DNA of 64,000 bases from Rheinheimera baltica DSM 14885 (GCF_000425345.1 NZ_AUDG01000001.1:124001-188000); one strand, 5' to 3'. Positions 24,177-34,034 are shown, numbered from the stretch's first letter. The notes: generated by a model not told the origin, from the letters alone. Numbers and translations: made by a program.

Positions 24177-24573
24177 GTAGCGGAATATACAGTTGGCTGC
24201 TTGTCTAAAAAAAGTACATTCTAAAGGCCTGCAGCGCAGTTACGGTTGGGTGGTGGCTATCTGGGGACAACAAAAACCAGCAGCTGCAATTCCACACTTA
24301 TATCGTATTATCTGACTTAGGCTCATGGCTTCGCCCAGGCTTTTTGAACCGCTACGAACTCGTATTTACATCGCTCCGATATAGCCTCCCGTTTGCTGCT
24401 AAAACGTTATTTACCCAAAATCAAAGGCTTCATCCTTCCTGCTACCATCGTGATCCCTCAAGGTTATTTATTTGCCCATATCACTCGCACCAACTGCGGG
24501 TAAGCTGATGGTGACAGTGGTTATGCTTGTTCCTGTTGCTGCAAAAGTATCAAGGTGAGTGACGCTATTGGGT

Positions 24574-24593
24574 ACCTGTCACTAGTTACAGGT
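24574..24593. promoter_or_regulatory. Canonical 20-bp lux-type box upstream of the RibD-like gene
   Basis: The site reads ACCTGTCACTAGTTACAGGT, with perfect ACCTGT/ACAGGT arms as in the classic lux box. It also fits CT-N12-AG. It lies about 240 bases upstream of the RibD-like start. Its centre differs from boxes 1-4. Confidence 0.6.
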
Positions 24594-24830
24594 GTCGGCC
24601 TTGCCCCACTCTGCTAAATTGCTAACCATAGTTAAAGCACAACAGTAGCGTGGGTCAAAACCGGTTGATATTGCAGCTGTCTGCCAATGGCAGTGACTCG
24701 ATGTTGAATAGCATATCTGTGCGGCTCGCAGCTGCAGCCGGATTTGTATCGCCATCAGCCCTGTCCTGACGAACCGTCACCAGCATAGATGGATCAACAA
24801 GTAGTTGCCTAGAACAAGCCGGAGTGAAGT

Positions 24831-25787
24831 TTGAACATTACCAACACCGAACGTGCGGTCAAAGAAGCGATGAATTTCGCGCTGACCGCAGCATTGAAGA
24901 AGTCACCCCGATCTGGATTTGGTTGGGTTCTGCTTGACGGACAAGGTCGATATCTTGATTCGAACAGTATGATTATTGGCGCAGACTTACTAAAACTGTC
25001 GATGTCAGTTGAAAAATTTGCATTAACTTTCAGGCATTTAGTGCTTACCTCTGATCCTGTAACCGCCATGATTGATCAGGAAAGACTCATTCAGGCATTG
25101 GCGTCCAGCGAATGTAAGACCATCACTATTGGTTTTTGTTCTGATGTGCAACGTGACACGCCCTGGCAACAATGGCTGTCAACCTGGAAAGGTAAGGTCT
25201 ATAACTTGCCACATACCCAGCTCACTGAAATGCTCAGTGCCGGGCCGAATAAAGTGCTGTTAAACGGTTTGCCATGGTTGACCAGTATTTCTACTGCCAA
25301 CCTGCACGGCGCACCATTAAAGCTGATTGAATTTAAAAATGAATTTGGTTTTAGCGCCTACATCAGAGAACTCGCTAACCAATCCAGCGTCATTCTGTAC
25401 ACCGCCAGCCAAAAAGACATTCTGGAGTGTCTCGACAAAAAGAATTTCTCAGAAGCCGACCAGCTGATTTGTGAAGTTGACTCTTTGCCTCGACTGGAAT
25501 CCATACTGCGGTATTGCGCTATGGAAAAACGCACCAGTGCGGTGATCTTGTGCGATATTGAGTTCCTGCAGCAACTGGTTTGTGCCGGAAAATGTGATGA
25601 AATCGTGCATCACCTGGGACTGATATCGGCCGAGCCAGCCGATGTGCTGCTGCAGCAGTGGACTATTCCATTTGATCTATGGTCGATTATTACCAGCGAT
25701 GCCATCGGCAAATGTCTGCGGCTGGTATTGCGCCGTAACAAAACCGACCCCATCACAGCCCCAGAATACCGGGTAAATAATAGCTGA
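24831..25787 (+). CDS. RibD-like protein without deaminase zinc ligands
   Basis: This 318-residue protein follows the order of RibD: a deaminase-like N-terminal part and a dihydrofolate-reductase-like RibD_C part. The helix AMNFALTAAL and the strand FGWVLLDGQGRY resemble the RibD start. The strand-turn LVLTSDP replaces the LEPC motif, and no HAE or second Cys is present. NGLPWLTSISTANLHG matches the RibD 'P-x-V-T-x-K-x-A-x-S-x-D-G' block, SVILYTAS the following strand, and FLQQLVCAGKCDEIVHHLG the C-terminal 'AGLVDE' block. The TTG start at 24831 has GGAG 6 bases before it. It is unlikely to make riboflavin; its job beside luxI/luxR is unknown. Assignment is by motif order. Confidence 0.6.
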   Translation: MNITNTERAVKEAMNFALTAALKKSPRSGFGWVLLDGQGRYLDSNSMIIGADLLKLSMSVEKFALTFRHLVLTSDPVTAMIDQERLIQALASSECKTITIGFCSDVQRDTPWQQWLSTWKGKVYNLPHTQLTEMLSAGPNKVLLNGLPWLTSISTANLHGAPLKLIEFKNEFGFSAYIRELANQSSVILYTASQKDILECLDKKNFSEADQLICEVDSLPRLESILRYCAMEKRTSAVILCDIEFLQQLVCAGKCDEIVHHLGLISAEPADVLLQQWTIPFDLWSIITSDAIGKCLRLVLRRNKTDPITAPEYRVNNS

Positions 25788-25821
25788 AGCTATGCTGGTC
25801 AAAAACTGGCAAAACAGCGAT

Positions 25822-26559
25822 TTAATTCGGACGGGCTTTGATCAAACCATGAATAATTGCTTTAGCTACGGCATGTTGCCGATTCACTGCCCCTAACTTT
25901 TCCGTCACACTGGATAGGTGAAAATTTGCAGTACGTTCAGTTACACCCATGATCTGTGCTATTTCCCAGGCTGTTTTCCCTTCACACGCCCAAAACAAGC
26001 TTTCTTGCTCTTTTGGCGTCAAAGCTTTCATTGGGTGACTTTCAATATTCAGCCGCAAACAAGCTTCAAAAGCTGAAAGACCAAAGTACTGGGCATAGGG
26101 TAAGGCATCTAACAACCTTTTCCGCAAATTCTCAGGCCGGCTGGAAGATAAACTGAAGATGCAAATTTCACCGCTCGGTGCTTTAACCGGTACCGACAAA
26201 CCATCGGATAGTCCGAACGCTTTGGCTGCGTTCATTAATTCCAACCCTTGCGGGCCGCAATACTTCTCATTATCCATCAGGGTACTCCACATAATCGGTG
26301 CGGAGTTTTCAAAACAATAACGCACGACCGGATCATGCTTTTTCATATCTTTTTCAAAATAAACTTTGTACCACTCGGTCGGATAATTAGACAGGACAAA
26401 TATTTTTGGAGCACTGAGGGACACGGCGCTGACAGTGGCAAACAGGTAGTGTTCCAGATCGCACAATTCACATAACTGTAAAAACTTTGCATCTAAATCG
26501 TTCACATTTTCAGCCTTTTCAATCGAACCGACCAAACACTGCAGTATTTCCATGTCCAT
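25822..26559 (-). CDS. LuxR-family quorum-sensing transcription regulator
   Basis: This 245-residue protein has an N-terminal autoinducer-binding domain with the conserved Trp, Tyr and Asp (YPTEWYKVYFEKDMKKHDPV near residues 62-80, then PIMWS), and a C-terminal LuxR HTH (LTPKEQESLFWACEGKTAWE near 177, followed by MGVTERTANFHLSSVTEKLG). It should bind the lactone made by the LuxI homologue and act on the lux-type boxes at 20 and 24 kb. It converges on the RibD-like gene, 34 bases apart. Three perfect GTACACAA repeats lie about 100 bases upstream of its start. Confidence 0.92.
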   Translation of the reverse strand: MDMEILQCLVGSIEKAENVNDLDAKFLQLCELCDLEHYLFATVSAVSLSAPKIFVLSNYPTEWYKVYFEKDMKKHDPVVRYCFENSAPIMWSTLMDNEKYCGPQGLELMNAAKAFGLSDGLSVPVKAPSGEICIFSLSSSRPENLRKRLLDALPYAQYFGLSAFEACLRLNIESHPMKALTPKEQESLFWACEGKTAWEIAQIMGVTERTANFHLSSVTEKLGAVNRQHAVAKAIIHGLIKARPN

Positions 26560-26658
26560 AACTAATTAACACCCATCAGTTGAGAGTTGTCATATTTTGT
26601 TCTAAAATCAAACAAAGCAAATAAATTGCAAGCAAACATAAACCATAAAAATAACATT

Positions 26659-26682
26659 GTACACAAGTACACAAGTACACAA
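26659..26682. repeat. Three perfect tandem copies of GTACACAA
   Basis: An 8-bp unit is repeated three times without change, about 100 bases upstream of the luxR homologue and just before the IS3 remnant. It may be a protein-binding site or a slippage product. Confidence 0.6.
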
Positions 26683-26689
26683 TACTTTC

Positions 26690-27130
26690 CTTACATGGAA
26701 ACATTTGCACTGAATATTATGGCCAAGCGCTTTATAGCAAAAGAAATGCCGCAGCCAGAGAATTAAAGTTGCATGAATCACAGTTATATAACTGGCGTTC
26801 TGCAGCCGAAATCCCTCGCCTTAAACACCAATTGGCTGAGCAGGCTGAGGATTTAGCCATCTTAAAAAGGCGGCCACCTACTTCGCAGATAACCAAAAAT
26901 AGCCCGGTTTGAGTTTATCCTGGAGCATCAACACCTGTTCTCGTGAATAAGAATGGTGGCGGTGCTTCAGGTATCGCATAGTGGGTGTTATGCCTGACGT
27001 AAAACTGGCCTGACGCCAAGCCCAAGGGCTGTGAAGCGTGATGAGCTGATAAAGAAAGCGTTTGACAATTCCAAAGCGCGTAATGGCTCCAGACACATTC
27101 AGGTAGACCTTGCTGAGCATGGCGTTGTTC
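26690..27130 (+). pseudogene. Decayed IS3-family transposase (orfA end and orfB start)
   Basis: Rightward translation in broken frames gives AARELKLHESQLYNWRS and RLKHQLAEQAEDLAILK, then after a one-base loss AATYFADNQK, which is the C-terminal half of IS3 OrfA. It continues as FEFILEHQHLFS, VSHSGCYA and LIKKAFDNSKARNGSRHIQV, the N-terminal part of OrfB, interrupted by several stops. The element is truncated on both sides, and no terminal repeats or target duplication are visible. It lies between the quorum-sensing end of the biosynthetic cluster and the ssb region. It is certainly inactive. Confidence 0.75.
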
Positions 27131-27346
27131 AGCCGTGCCTTCCCTAAAAAAGAGGTCGTTCATAGTGAGCAAAATGCGTAACCCAGAAGTCAGGTACGCC
27201 GTGCTCGTTAAGTAAAAATACAAAACTTTCTCCGCCCTCAAACCTTCTTACCGAAATAAGGCTTATTCGCTCACTATTCAGCATTTTTAACTGTTATGCA
27301 GTTAAGCAGCCAGAATGAATTTCATCAATTTTTTATTGAAAATAGA

Positions 27347-27371
27347 AAAGGCCACAAAAATTGCGGCCTTT
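27347..27371 (-). terminator. Rho-independent terminator of ssb
   Basis: The inverted repeat AAAGGCC/GGCCTTT with an 11-base loop is followed, on the minus strand, by TTTTCTATTTT. It lies 37 bases after the ssb stop. Confidence 0.8.
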
Positions 27372-27407
27372 AGAGAAGAAAGTATACAAATTAAAAATTA
27401 TTCCAGA

Positions 27408-28028
27408 TCAGAACGGAATATCGTCATCAAAGTCGATGGGCGGTTCCATTGGCGCGCGCTGTTGTGGCTGGGCAGGTTGTTGATAACCACCTTGCTGAGG
27501 CTGTGCGGCCGGACGCTGCTGATAGCCACCCTGCTGCGGTGCTGCTTGCTGGTAACCGCCTTGTTGCGGTTGCTGCTGATAGGCAGGCGCAGCTTGCTGT
27601 GCTGGCTGTTGGTAACCGCCTTGCTGCGCTGCAGGTTTTTGATATCCACCCTGCTGGCCGCCCCCCATACCGCCGCCTTGCTGGTTTTCGTTACGACCGT
27701 CCAGCATTTGCAATTCATTGGCAATAATTTCAGTGGTGTAACGCTCTACACCGTCTTTATCTTGCCATTTGCGGGTTTTTAATTTGCCTTCAAGATAAAC
27801 TTTGCTGCCTTTACGCAGGTATTCACCAGCAATTTCGGCTAAACGTTGGTAAATTACCACGCGGTGCCATTCGGTTTGTTCTTTTTTCTCGTTGGTCGCT
27901 TTATCGGTCCAGCTCTCTGACGTTGCAACCGTTAAATTGGCTACAGCACCGCCCTGCGGCATGTAACGTACCTCTGGATCGGTACCTAAATTACCAATCA
28001 GGATGACTTTGTTAACTCCACGCGCCAT
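27408..28028 (-). CDS. ssb: Single-stranded DNA-binding protein
   Basis: This 206-residue protein has the OB-fold (residues 1-110; [52 protein letters not shown]). The linker has about six QQGGYQ repeats, and the acidic tip is FDDDIPF, which binds SSB-interacting proteins. It protects single-stranded DNA in replication and repair. The Gln/Gly-rich linker makes it longer than E. coli SSB (178). It follows the MFS transporter gene by 20 bases on the same strand and ends at a good terminator. It is on the opposite strand to uvrA, as in many proteobacteria. Confidence 0.97.
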   Translation of the reverse strand: MARGVNKVILIGNLGTDPEVRYMPQGGAVANLTVATSESWTDKATNEKKEQTEWHRVVIYQRLAEIAGEYLRKGSKVYLEGKLKTRKWQDKDGVERYTTEIIANELQMLDGRNENQQGGGMGGGQQGGYQKPAAQQGGYQQPAQQAAPAYQQQPQQGGYQQAAPQQGGYQQRPAAQPQQGGYQQPAQPQQRAPMEPPIDFDDDIPF

Positions 28029-28048
28029 GCGAATTCTCCTAAAAAATG

Positions 28049-29410
28049 TTAAGCCCCGGCTGCGGCAATTACAGCCTGCGCCTGCGCTGTGTCAAAATGT
28101 GCTGAACTGACTTTCAGATAACAGCGCTGCTCTGCCAGAAGCAATGTTACTTCCTGCACCCCGGCTAACGCCGTTAATTGTTTAGCTAACTGATTAGCCT
28201 GTAGTTCAGTGTGTACCGATACCGCCAAAGATAAGCGCTGCGCGCGCGGCGGAATAGTAAGGGTATTTGCAACTAGCAACCATATTAAACCAATAACTGC
28301 CAGCACAGCAAACAATGCTTGGTAGCCAAAATGTTGCACTATCGCGCCGCCCACCACGCCGCCTAAAAAGGCACCAAAAAATTGGCTACTGGAATAAATG
28401 CCCATAGCGCTGCCACGCTGTCCGGCTGGAGCAATACGCGACACCAGTGCCGGCAAGCTGGCTTCTAAAAAATTAAAGCCAATAAAAAACAGCAGTAAGG
28501 CGCAACTTAATGCAACAAAACCAGATAGCATTAATAGCAGCATTGCACTTATTAAAAGCGCCACGGCCAACATAAAAAAGCCTTTTTCCTGTGCTTTTCG
28601 CATGGCGACGATCATCATGGGTATCATCAGCACAAAAGACCCCAGCAACACAGGCAAATAAAACTGCCAATGTTTCAGTGGTGCCAGCCCATAGCCCTGC
28701 AACAAAGTTGGCAAGGCAACAAACATTGCGGTTAGCATTAAATGCAGCAACATAACACCGATATCCAATTGCAATAACTGCCGGTGTTTGAGCATGGCTC
28801 CCAGGCTTTGTGGTAATGCCAGCGTGTCGGCCATCGGAGCCTTGCTAACGGTTCGAGGTACAATAAAGGCTACGATAAGCATAGCGCTGCACGCCAACAC
28901 GGCGGTTGCCCAAAACACACCGCTTAACCCGGCAAATTTAGCCAACAAGGGCCCAAGCACCATCGCAACAGCGAAGCTTAACCCTATACTGGCACCAATA
29001 ATTGCCATGACTTTGGGCCGCTGCTCTTCGCGGGTTAAATCTGCGGCCAATGCCAATATGGCACCCGCAACCGCGCCGGCGCCCTGCAACACCCGCCCCA
29101 GGGTAACCATGTAGACAGAATCAGCCAATGCAGCCACAACCGAACCCAACGCAAATACCGCAAGCCCGCCTAGCATCACCTTATGCCGGCCAATGCGGTC
29201 TGACAGCCAGCCAAGTGGAATTTGTAAGATAGCCTGGGTTAAGCCATAGGCACCAATAGCCAGGCCTATCCACATAGGTGAAAAGCCAGCCAGGTCGCTG
29301 CCATACAAGGCAAAAACCGGCAGCAGCATAAACAGCCCCAGCATTCGGCTGGAAAACACCAATGCTAACGCTATTGCGGCACGTTTTTCTATAGAATTCA
29401 GTTGATGCAT
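28049..29410 (-). CDS. MFS transporter, YajR-like
   Basis: This 453-residue protein has 12 predicted membrane helices, the MFS loop motif [16 protein letters not shown] near residue 65 and [17 protein letters not shown] in helix 4. After helix 12 there is a soluble tail ([20 protein letters not shown] and on) with a ferredoxin-like pattern, matching the YAM domain of YajR. The length is nearly the same as E. coli YajR (454). The ATG at 29410 gives the expected N terminus; the frame is open further upstream. The substrate is unknown. It is upstream of ssb. Confidence 0.88.
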   Translation of the reverse strand: MHQLNSIEKRAAIALALVFSSRMLGLFMLLPVFALYGSDLAGFSPMWIGLAIGAYGLTQAILQIPLGWLSDRIGRHKVMLGGLAVFALGSVVAALADSVYMVTLGRVLQGAGAVAGAILALAADLTREEQRPKVMAIIGASIGLSFAVAMVLGPLLAKFAGLSGVFWATAVLACSAMLIVAFIVPRTVSKAPMADTLALPQSLGAMLKHRQLLQLDIGVMLLHLMLTAMFVALPTLLQGYGLAPLKHWQFYLPVLLGSFVLMIPMMIVAMRKAQEKGFFMLAVALLISAMLLLMLSGFVALSCALLLFFIGFNFLEASLPALVSRIAPAGQRGSAMGIYSSSQFFGAFLGGVVGGAIVQHFGYQALFAVLAVIGLIWLLVANTLTIPPRAQRLSLAVSVHTELQANQLAKQLTALAGVQEVTLLLAEQRCYLKVSSAHFDTAQAQAVIAAAGA

Positions 29411-29806
29411 CAGGTAAGAGTTAACCGCTGAAATAAGCGCGCAAGTGTAGCACATTACGCGCGCGCTTTAAGCTGACTTACGTTGTTTTCGCCGCTCAAG
29501 TTTCACTTTGTAACAAACAGACGCTTTGCCTTGGCGATACCGCTAGCCAGGCGTACTAAAAATAGTCAGTTTTTTTTACATGTTCAGCATCAGCATAAAA
29601 CATGGCACAAGTAAAACACTGTTAAACAACAATAATTAATTTAGGCATGCTTTTTGCTAAAGATACGAAAATTGAGCACGTTGTTTTGCTTATTTTAGCA
29701 GTAGCCATTAACAGTGTATTTCTTGATCTGTGTCTGGCTTACATCACACCCAGAATTATGAGCAACAGGATTGTAGCTTAGTCATCATGAGTTATAAGGA
29801 TTTTAA
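29411..29806. other. Intergenic region between MFS and PEP-CTERM-like genes
   Basis: This 396-base A/T-rich region carries divergent promoters by position. I see no gene or clear operator in it. Confidence 0.4.
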
Positions 29807-30523
29807 ATGAAAAACGCTTTTATTTTTGCAGCAGCATTATTCGTTGTTGGCTTTTTTACCACAACAGCCGAGGCGACGCCGATAACCATTGATGTGCATT
29901 ACAACGGCATGGAAAATGGTTCAGAAAACATCTCAGCCTCTTTGCTGGGTAGATCTAACACTGTTATGGCCGGAATGATCTCATTTAGTCACAGTAATCC
30001 AAGCGCACCGTTACCGTTTAACTTCGACGGCGATTTACTGGCGTTTTGTATTGAATTTTCACAAATGCTGAACACAAGCCAAACCATGCAATACACTATT
30101 ACAGCAGCCCACCAGTGGTTTAGTGCACTGCAAGCCGATGCCATTACCCGGTTATATACCGGCTTTGGCAGCCAAACGGGCACCGCGCGCAATGATGCCG
30201 CCTTCCAATTAGCATTGTGGGAATTGGTGTACGACTTCAACGGCACTGACTTTACCGGTTTGTCGCTGGCATCAGGTAACTTTAAAGCTAACCGTCAAAG
30301 CACTAGTGTGACACTGGCAAACAGCTGGTTAAATCAGTTAGCCAATGTTACCAGCCAACACACTATGTTTGTTATGACGAACGCGTATTCGCAAAACCAG
30401 TTAATTTTTACTGGCAACAATGGTACGCCGTTTAATGAACCACTGCCGGTATCAGCGCCAGCTACATTTGGCATTTTTAGCTTAGGTTTATTTGGCTTGG
30501 CGTTGCGTCGTCGCCTACGCTAA
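29807..30523 (+). CDS. Exported protein with PEP-CTERM-like tail and thioester-domain-like motifs
   Basis: This 238-residue protein has a signal peptide (AALFVVGFFTTTAEA). The C terminus is PVSAPATFGIFSLGLFGLAL followed by RRRLR: a Pro/Ala motif, a hydrophobic helix and a basic end, which is the layout of PEP-CTERM sorting signals read by exosortase. The body has AFCIEFSQ near residue 83 and AAFQLALWELVYDFN near 134. The Cys and the Gln of these two blocks resemble the Cys-Gln pair of thioester domains found in surface adhesins. An exosortase is not in this window. The function is inferred as a surface or matrix protein. Confidence 0.6.
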   Translation: MKNAFIFAAALFVVGFFTTTAEATPITIDVHYNGMENGSENISASLLGRSNTVMAGMISFSHSNPSAPLPFNFDGDLLAFCIEFSQMLNTSQTMQYTITAAHQWFSALQADAITRLYTGFGSQTGTARNDAAFQLALWELVYDFNGTDFTGLSLASGNFKANRQSTSVTLANSWLNQLANVTSQHTMFVMTNAYSQNQLIFTGNNGTPFNEPLPVSAPATFGIFSLGLFGLALRRRLR

Positions 30524-30545
30524 CCTGAATGTAGCGCCTGGCGAC

Positions 30546-30565
30546 AGGTGTATTTATTTACAGTA
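30546..30565. promoter_or_regulatory. Possible LexA (SOS) box of uvrA
   Basis: The site reads AGGTGTATTTATTTACAGTA and matches TACTGTATATATATACAGTA at 15 of 20 positions, with a good ACAGTA right half. The left half has GTG instead of CTG. It lies about 86 bases upstream of the uvrA start. Confidence 0.42.
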
Positions 30566-30650
30566 TTTTTTGGCTTCCCCTTAAATTTTACTGATAGATC
30601 TGCAATACTGCAGCGCTCGTATCAAGGCGATATTTTTGGGGAACCTACTT

Positions 30651-33473
30651 GTGGATAAAATTGATATTCGGGGTGCCCGCACCCACAACCTTAAAAACAT
30701 TTCGCTAACCATTCCGCGCGACAAACTCATTGTGGTCACCGGCTTGTCTGGCTCGGGTAAGTCGTCTTTGGCATTTGATACGTTATACGCCGAAGGCCAG
30801 CGTCGCTTCGTTGAGTCGCTTTCCGCCTATGCGCGGCAGTTTTTAAGTTTGATGGAAAAGCCCGATGTCGACCATATCGAAGGCTTGTCGCCGGCCATTT
30901 CAATTGAACAAAAATCCACCTCGCATAACCCGCGCTCAACCGTGGGCACCATTACTGAAATTTACGACTACCTGCGGCTGCTGTTTGCCCGCGTGGGCGA
31001 GCCTCGCTGCCCCACCCATGATTTACCGCTAGCGGCACAAACCATTAGTGAAATGGTTGATAAAGTCACCACCTTCCCGGAAGGCACCAAGCTGATGGTA
31101 CTGGCACCGGTGGTGCAGGAACGCAAAGGCGAGCACGTTAAAACGCTGGAGAGCTTAGCGGCCCAAGGCTATATTCGCGCCCGCATAGATGGCGAAGTAT
31201 GCGATTTATCTGATCCGCCAACGCTGGACTTACACAAAAAGCACACTATAGAAGTGGTTATCGACCGTATTAAAGTACGTGACGACGTGAAAACCCGGCT
31301 GGCAGAATCGTTTGAAACAGCACTTGGCCTGTCTGGTGGCGTAGCTAAAGTAGCGCTAATGGACGATCCCAGTGCAGAAGAGCTGGTGTTTTCCGCCAAC
31401 TTTGCCTGCCCTAGCTGCGGCTATTCGATGATAGAGCTGGAACCTCGCTTGTTTTCGTTTAACAACCCGGCAGGCGCCTGCCCAAGCTGTGATGGCTTAG
31501 GCGTAAAGCAGTATTTTGATCCCAGTAAAGTCATTGTTAGCGACGAGCTTAGCCTGGCCGGCGGGGCTATTCGCGGCTGGGATAAGCGTAATTTTTATTA
31601 TTTTCAGATGCTAAAATCGTTAGCCGAACATTACGGCTTTGCTTTGGATGAGCCATTTAACAGCCTGACAAAGCAACAACAGGACGCTATTTTGCGTGGC
31701 AGTGGCCATACCGTTATCGATTTTAAATACCTGAACGACCGTGGCGACATTGTACAGCGCAGCCATCCGTTTGAAGGCATCTTGCCCAATATGGAACGGC
31801 GCTACCGCGAAACCGAGTCCAACAGTGTACGTGAAGAGCTAAGTAAGTATCTGGCGCATCAGTCTTGCCCCAGTTGTAACGGCACACGCTTACGCGAAGA
31901 AGCCCGCCATGTCTTTATTGGCCAAACCAACCTGCCACAAATTGTTGAGCTGTCGATTGGCGATTGTATGGTATTTTTCCAGCAATTGGCCCTTAGCGGG
32001 CAACGGGCGCAAATTGCCGAGAAGGTGTTAAAAGAAATTCAGGACCGGCTCAGCTTTTTGGTTAACGTTGGGCTTAATTATTTAAATTTATCGCGCAGCG
32101 CAGAAACACTTTCCGGTGGTGAAGCGCAGCGTATTCGCTTAGCCAGCCAAATTGGCGCGGGCTTGGTTGGCGTAATGTACGTGCTGGATGAGCCCTCTAT
32201 TGGCTTACACCAACGTGATAACGACCGCCTGCTGGGTACCCTTATTCACCTGCGCGATTTAGGCAATACCGTTATTGTGGTAGAACACGATGAAGATGCC
32301 GTGCGCATTGCCGATCATATTATTGATATTGGCCCCGGTGCCGGTGTACATGGTGGCCATATCGTGGCGCAAGGCACGCTAGAGCAGGTTATGGCAACGC
32401 CAGAATCGTTAACCGGCCAGTATCTGGCGGGCACACGTAAAATTGAAGTACCACAAAAACGCCACAAGCCGGGCAAAAAATGGCTGGAAGTGATTGGCGC
32501 AACGGGTAATAACTTAAAAAATGTCGATATTGCCATTCCGTTTGGGTTAATGACCTGTATCACCGGCGTGTCGGGCTCGGGCAAATCTACCTTAATTAAC
32601 GACACCTTGTTTCGGGTGGCGCATCGCGTATTAAATAAAGGCGAGGGTAGCGACCCAGCCGCACACCGCGAAATTAAAGGCTTAAATCACTTTGATAAGG
32701 TGATCGACATAGACCAGAGCCCTATTGGCCGCACACCACGCTCTAACGCCGCTACCTATACCGGTATTTTCACTGCCGTGCGTGAACTGTTTGCCGGTAC
32801 GCAGGAGTCGCGCTCGCGCGGTTATCAGGTTGGCCGCTTTAGCTTTAACGTTAAAGGCGGACGCTGCGAAGCGTGTCAGGGTGATGGCCTGATTAAAGTA
32901 GAAATGCACTTTTTACCCGACGTTTACGTGCCATGCGATGTGTGTAAAAGCAAACGCTACAACCGCGAAACGCTGGAGATAAAATACAAAGGTAAGAATA
33001 TTCACGAAGTGCTGGATATGACAGTAGAAGACGCACTGGCCTATTTTGAAGCGATACCGGCCATTAACCGTAAACTGCAAACGCTGATGGATGTTGGCTT
33101 AAGTTATATCAAGCTGGGACAGTCTGCCATCACGCTATCCGGCGGTGAAGCTCAAAGGGTAAAACTGGCCCGCGAGCTAAGCAAACGCGACACCGGTAAA
33201 ACGCTGTATATTCTGGACGAACCCACCACCGGCCTGCACTTTTACGACATTCAGCAATTGCTAAACGTACTACACCGGCTGCGCGATCACGGCAACACTG
33301 TCGTGGTGATAGAACATAACCTGGATGTGATTAAAACCGCCGACTGGATTATCGATTTAGGCCCCGAAGGCGGCAGCGGCGGCGGTGAAATCCTGATTGC
33401 CGGTACTCCCGAGCAAGTAGCAGCCTGTGGAAAGTCCTACACCGGGCATTATTTAAAGCCGTTGTTGGCTTAG
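30651..33473 (+). CDS. uvrA: Excinuclease ABC subunit UvrA
   Basis: This 940-residue protein (the same length as E. coli UvrA) is the damage-recognition ATPase of nucleotide excision repair. It starts [15 protein letters not shown]; Walker [10 protein letters not shown] is near residue 31, with a second GVSGSGKST near 640. The two ABC signatures are LSGGEAQRI and LSGGEAQRV. Zinc-finger cysteines are seen in [15 protein letters not shown] and in [18 protein letters not shown]. The GTG at 30651 is chosen because it gives the normal N terminus and follows a GGGG ribosome site; a TTG five codons upstream is possible. A possible SOS box lies upstream. Confidence 0.98.
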   Translation: MDKIDIRGARTHNLKNISLTIPRDKLIVVTGLSGSGKSSLAFDTLYAEGQRRFVESLSAYARQFLSLMEKPDVDHIEGLSPAISIEQKSTSHNPRSTVGTITEIYDYLRLLFARVGEPRCPTHDLPLAAQTISEMVDKVTTFPEGTKLMVLAPVVQERKGEHVKTLESLAAQGYIRARIDGEVCDLSDPPTLDLHKKHTIEVVIDRIKVRDDVKTRLAESFETALGLSGGVAKVALMDDPSAEELVFSANFACPSCGYSMIELEPRLFSFNNPAGACPSCDGLGVKQYFDPSKVIVSDELSLAGGAIRGWDKRNFYYFQMLKSLAEHYGFALDEPFNSLTKQQQDAILRGSGHTVIDFKYLNDRGDIVQRSHPFEGILPNMERRYRETESNSVREELSKYLAHQSCPSCNGTRLREEARHVFIGQTNLPQIVELSIGDCMVFFQQLALSGQRAQIAEKVLKEIQDRLSFLVNVGLNYLNLSRSAETLSGGEAQRIRLASQIGAGLVGVMYVLDEPSIGLHQRDNDRLLGTLIHLRDLGNTVIVVEHDEDAVRIADHIIDIGPGAGVHGGHIVAQGTLEQVMATPESLTGQYLAGTRKIEVPQKRHKPGKKWLEVIGATGNNLKNVDIAIPFGLMTCITGVSGSGKSTLINDTLFRVAHRVLNKGEGSDPAAHREIKGLNHFDKVIDIDQSPIGRTPRSNAATYTGIFTAVRELFAGTQESRSRGYQVGRFSFNVKGGRCEACQGDGLIKVEMHFLPDVYVPCDVCKSKRYNRETLEIKYKGKNIHEVLDMTVEDALAYFEAIPAINRKLQTLMDVGLSYIKLGQSAITLSGGEAQRVKLARELSKRDTGKTLYILDEPTTGLHFYDIQQLLNVLHRLRDHGNTVVVIEHNLDVIKTADWIIDLGPEGGSGGGEILIAGTPEQVAACGKSYTGHYLKPLLA

Positions 33474-33495
33474 TCGGTTAAACTGTGTGCGGCGC

Positions 33496-33966
33496 TTATA
33501 ACCAGCGCCGTACCTGCTTAATATACGCCTGATAGTCGGCGCCAAACTTCTGTAGCAAATGGTGCTCTTCAGGCGTTATCTGAAACCTATTCATATACCA
33601 AATAAACAGCGGCAGTAATGCAAGCGCCGCCATATTCATTAAGTAACAAACCCAGGCTAAAAGCAACAACAGAAAACCAACGTACATTGGGTTACGGCTA
33701 TAGCGATAAATGCCACGGATCACCAGACTAGAGCTTTGCTCCGGTACGCGTGGGTCTACCGTGGTATTCGCCCGGCGAAACGCCAACACACCTGACAGTG
33801 CTACCGCTATACCGGCAATGGAAAAAATGCCGGCTAATAGCAGCCGCCAGCGCATGGGTAACGCCAAAGCTGGCACCAGCTGAGATACCAGCCACATGAC
33901 TAAAGCAAACAGCGCTACCAGCACAACAGGTGGGATTTTAAGTTCCAGGGTTTGCATATAAGTCAT
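33496..33966 (-). CDS. Isoprenylcysteine carboxyl methyltransferase (ICMT/PEMT)-family membrane protein
   Basis: This 156-residue membrane protein has about four hydrophobic segments (residues 12-30, 40-60, 97-125). The motif GIYRYSRNPMYVGFLLLLLAW near 87-107 and the later FGADYQAYIKQVRRWL are hallmarks of the small ICMT-like bacterial methyltransferases. The family uses S-adenosylmethionine in the inner membrane; the bacterial substrate is usually unknown. It converges on uvrA. Two TGCGCA-centred dyads lie upstream of its start. Confidence 0.85.
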   Translation of the reverse strand: MTYMQTLELKIPPVVLVALFALVMWLVSQLVPALALPMRWRLLLAGIFSIAGIAVALSGVLAFRRANTTVDPRVPEQSSSLVIRGIYRYSRNPMYVGFLLLLLAWVCYLMNMAALALLPLFIWYMNRFQITPEEHHLLQKFGADYQAYIKQVRRWL

Positions 33967-34034
33967 CCAGGCTTTTTTCTTCGTTGTATCATACTACTTG
34001 CAGTGATTTAGTAACGGAAGTTTGTTTGTTACTA

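Larger units (their letters stand above)
24031..24830. promoter_or_regulatory. Divergent luxI / RibD-like intergenic region with three lux-type boxes
   Basis: This is an 800-base stretch without a gene I can support. It holds the promoters of luxI (leftward) and of the RibD-like gene (rightward) and three lux-type inverted repeats. The middle part, about 24180-24560, has stops in all frames and no feature that I recognise; it could be remnant DNA. Confidence 0.5.

Noticed and set aside
26878-27241. Two leftward open frames of 80-108 codons
   Set aside because: The opposite strand shows IS3 OrfA/OrfB similarity; these frames are shadows of the remnant.
27449-27782. Repetitive DNA that could be taken for a CRISPR or tandem-repeat locus
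   Set aside because: The repeats encode the QQGGYQ linker of SSB in frame and have no spacers.
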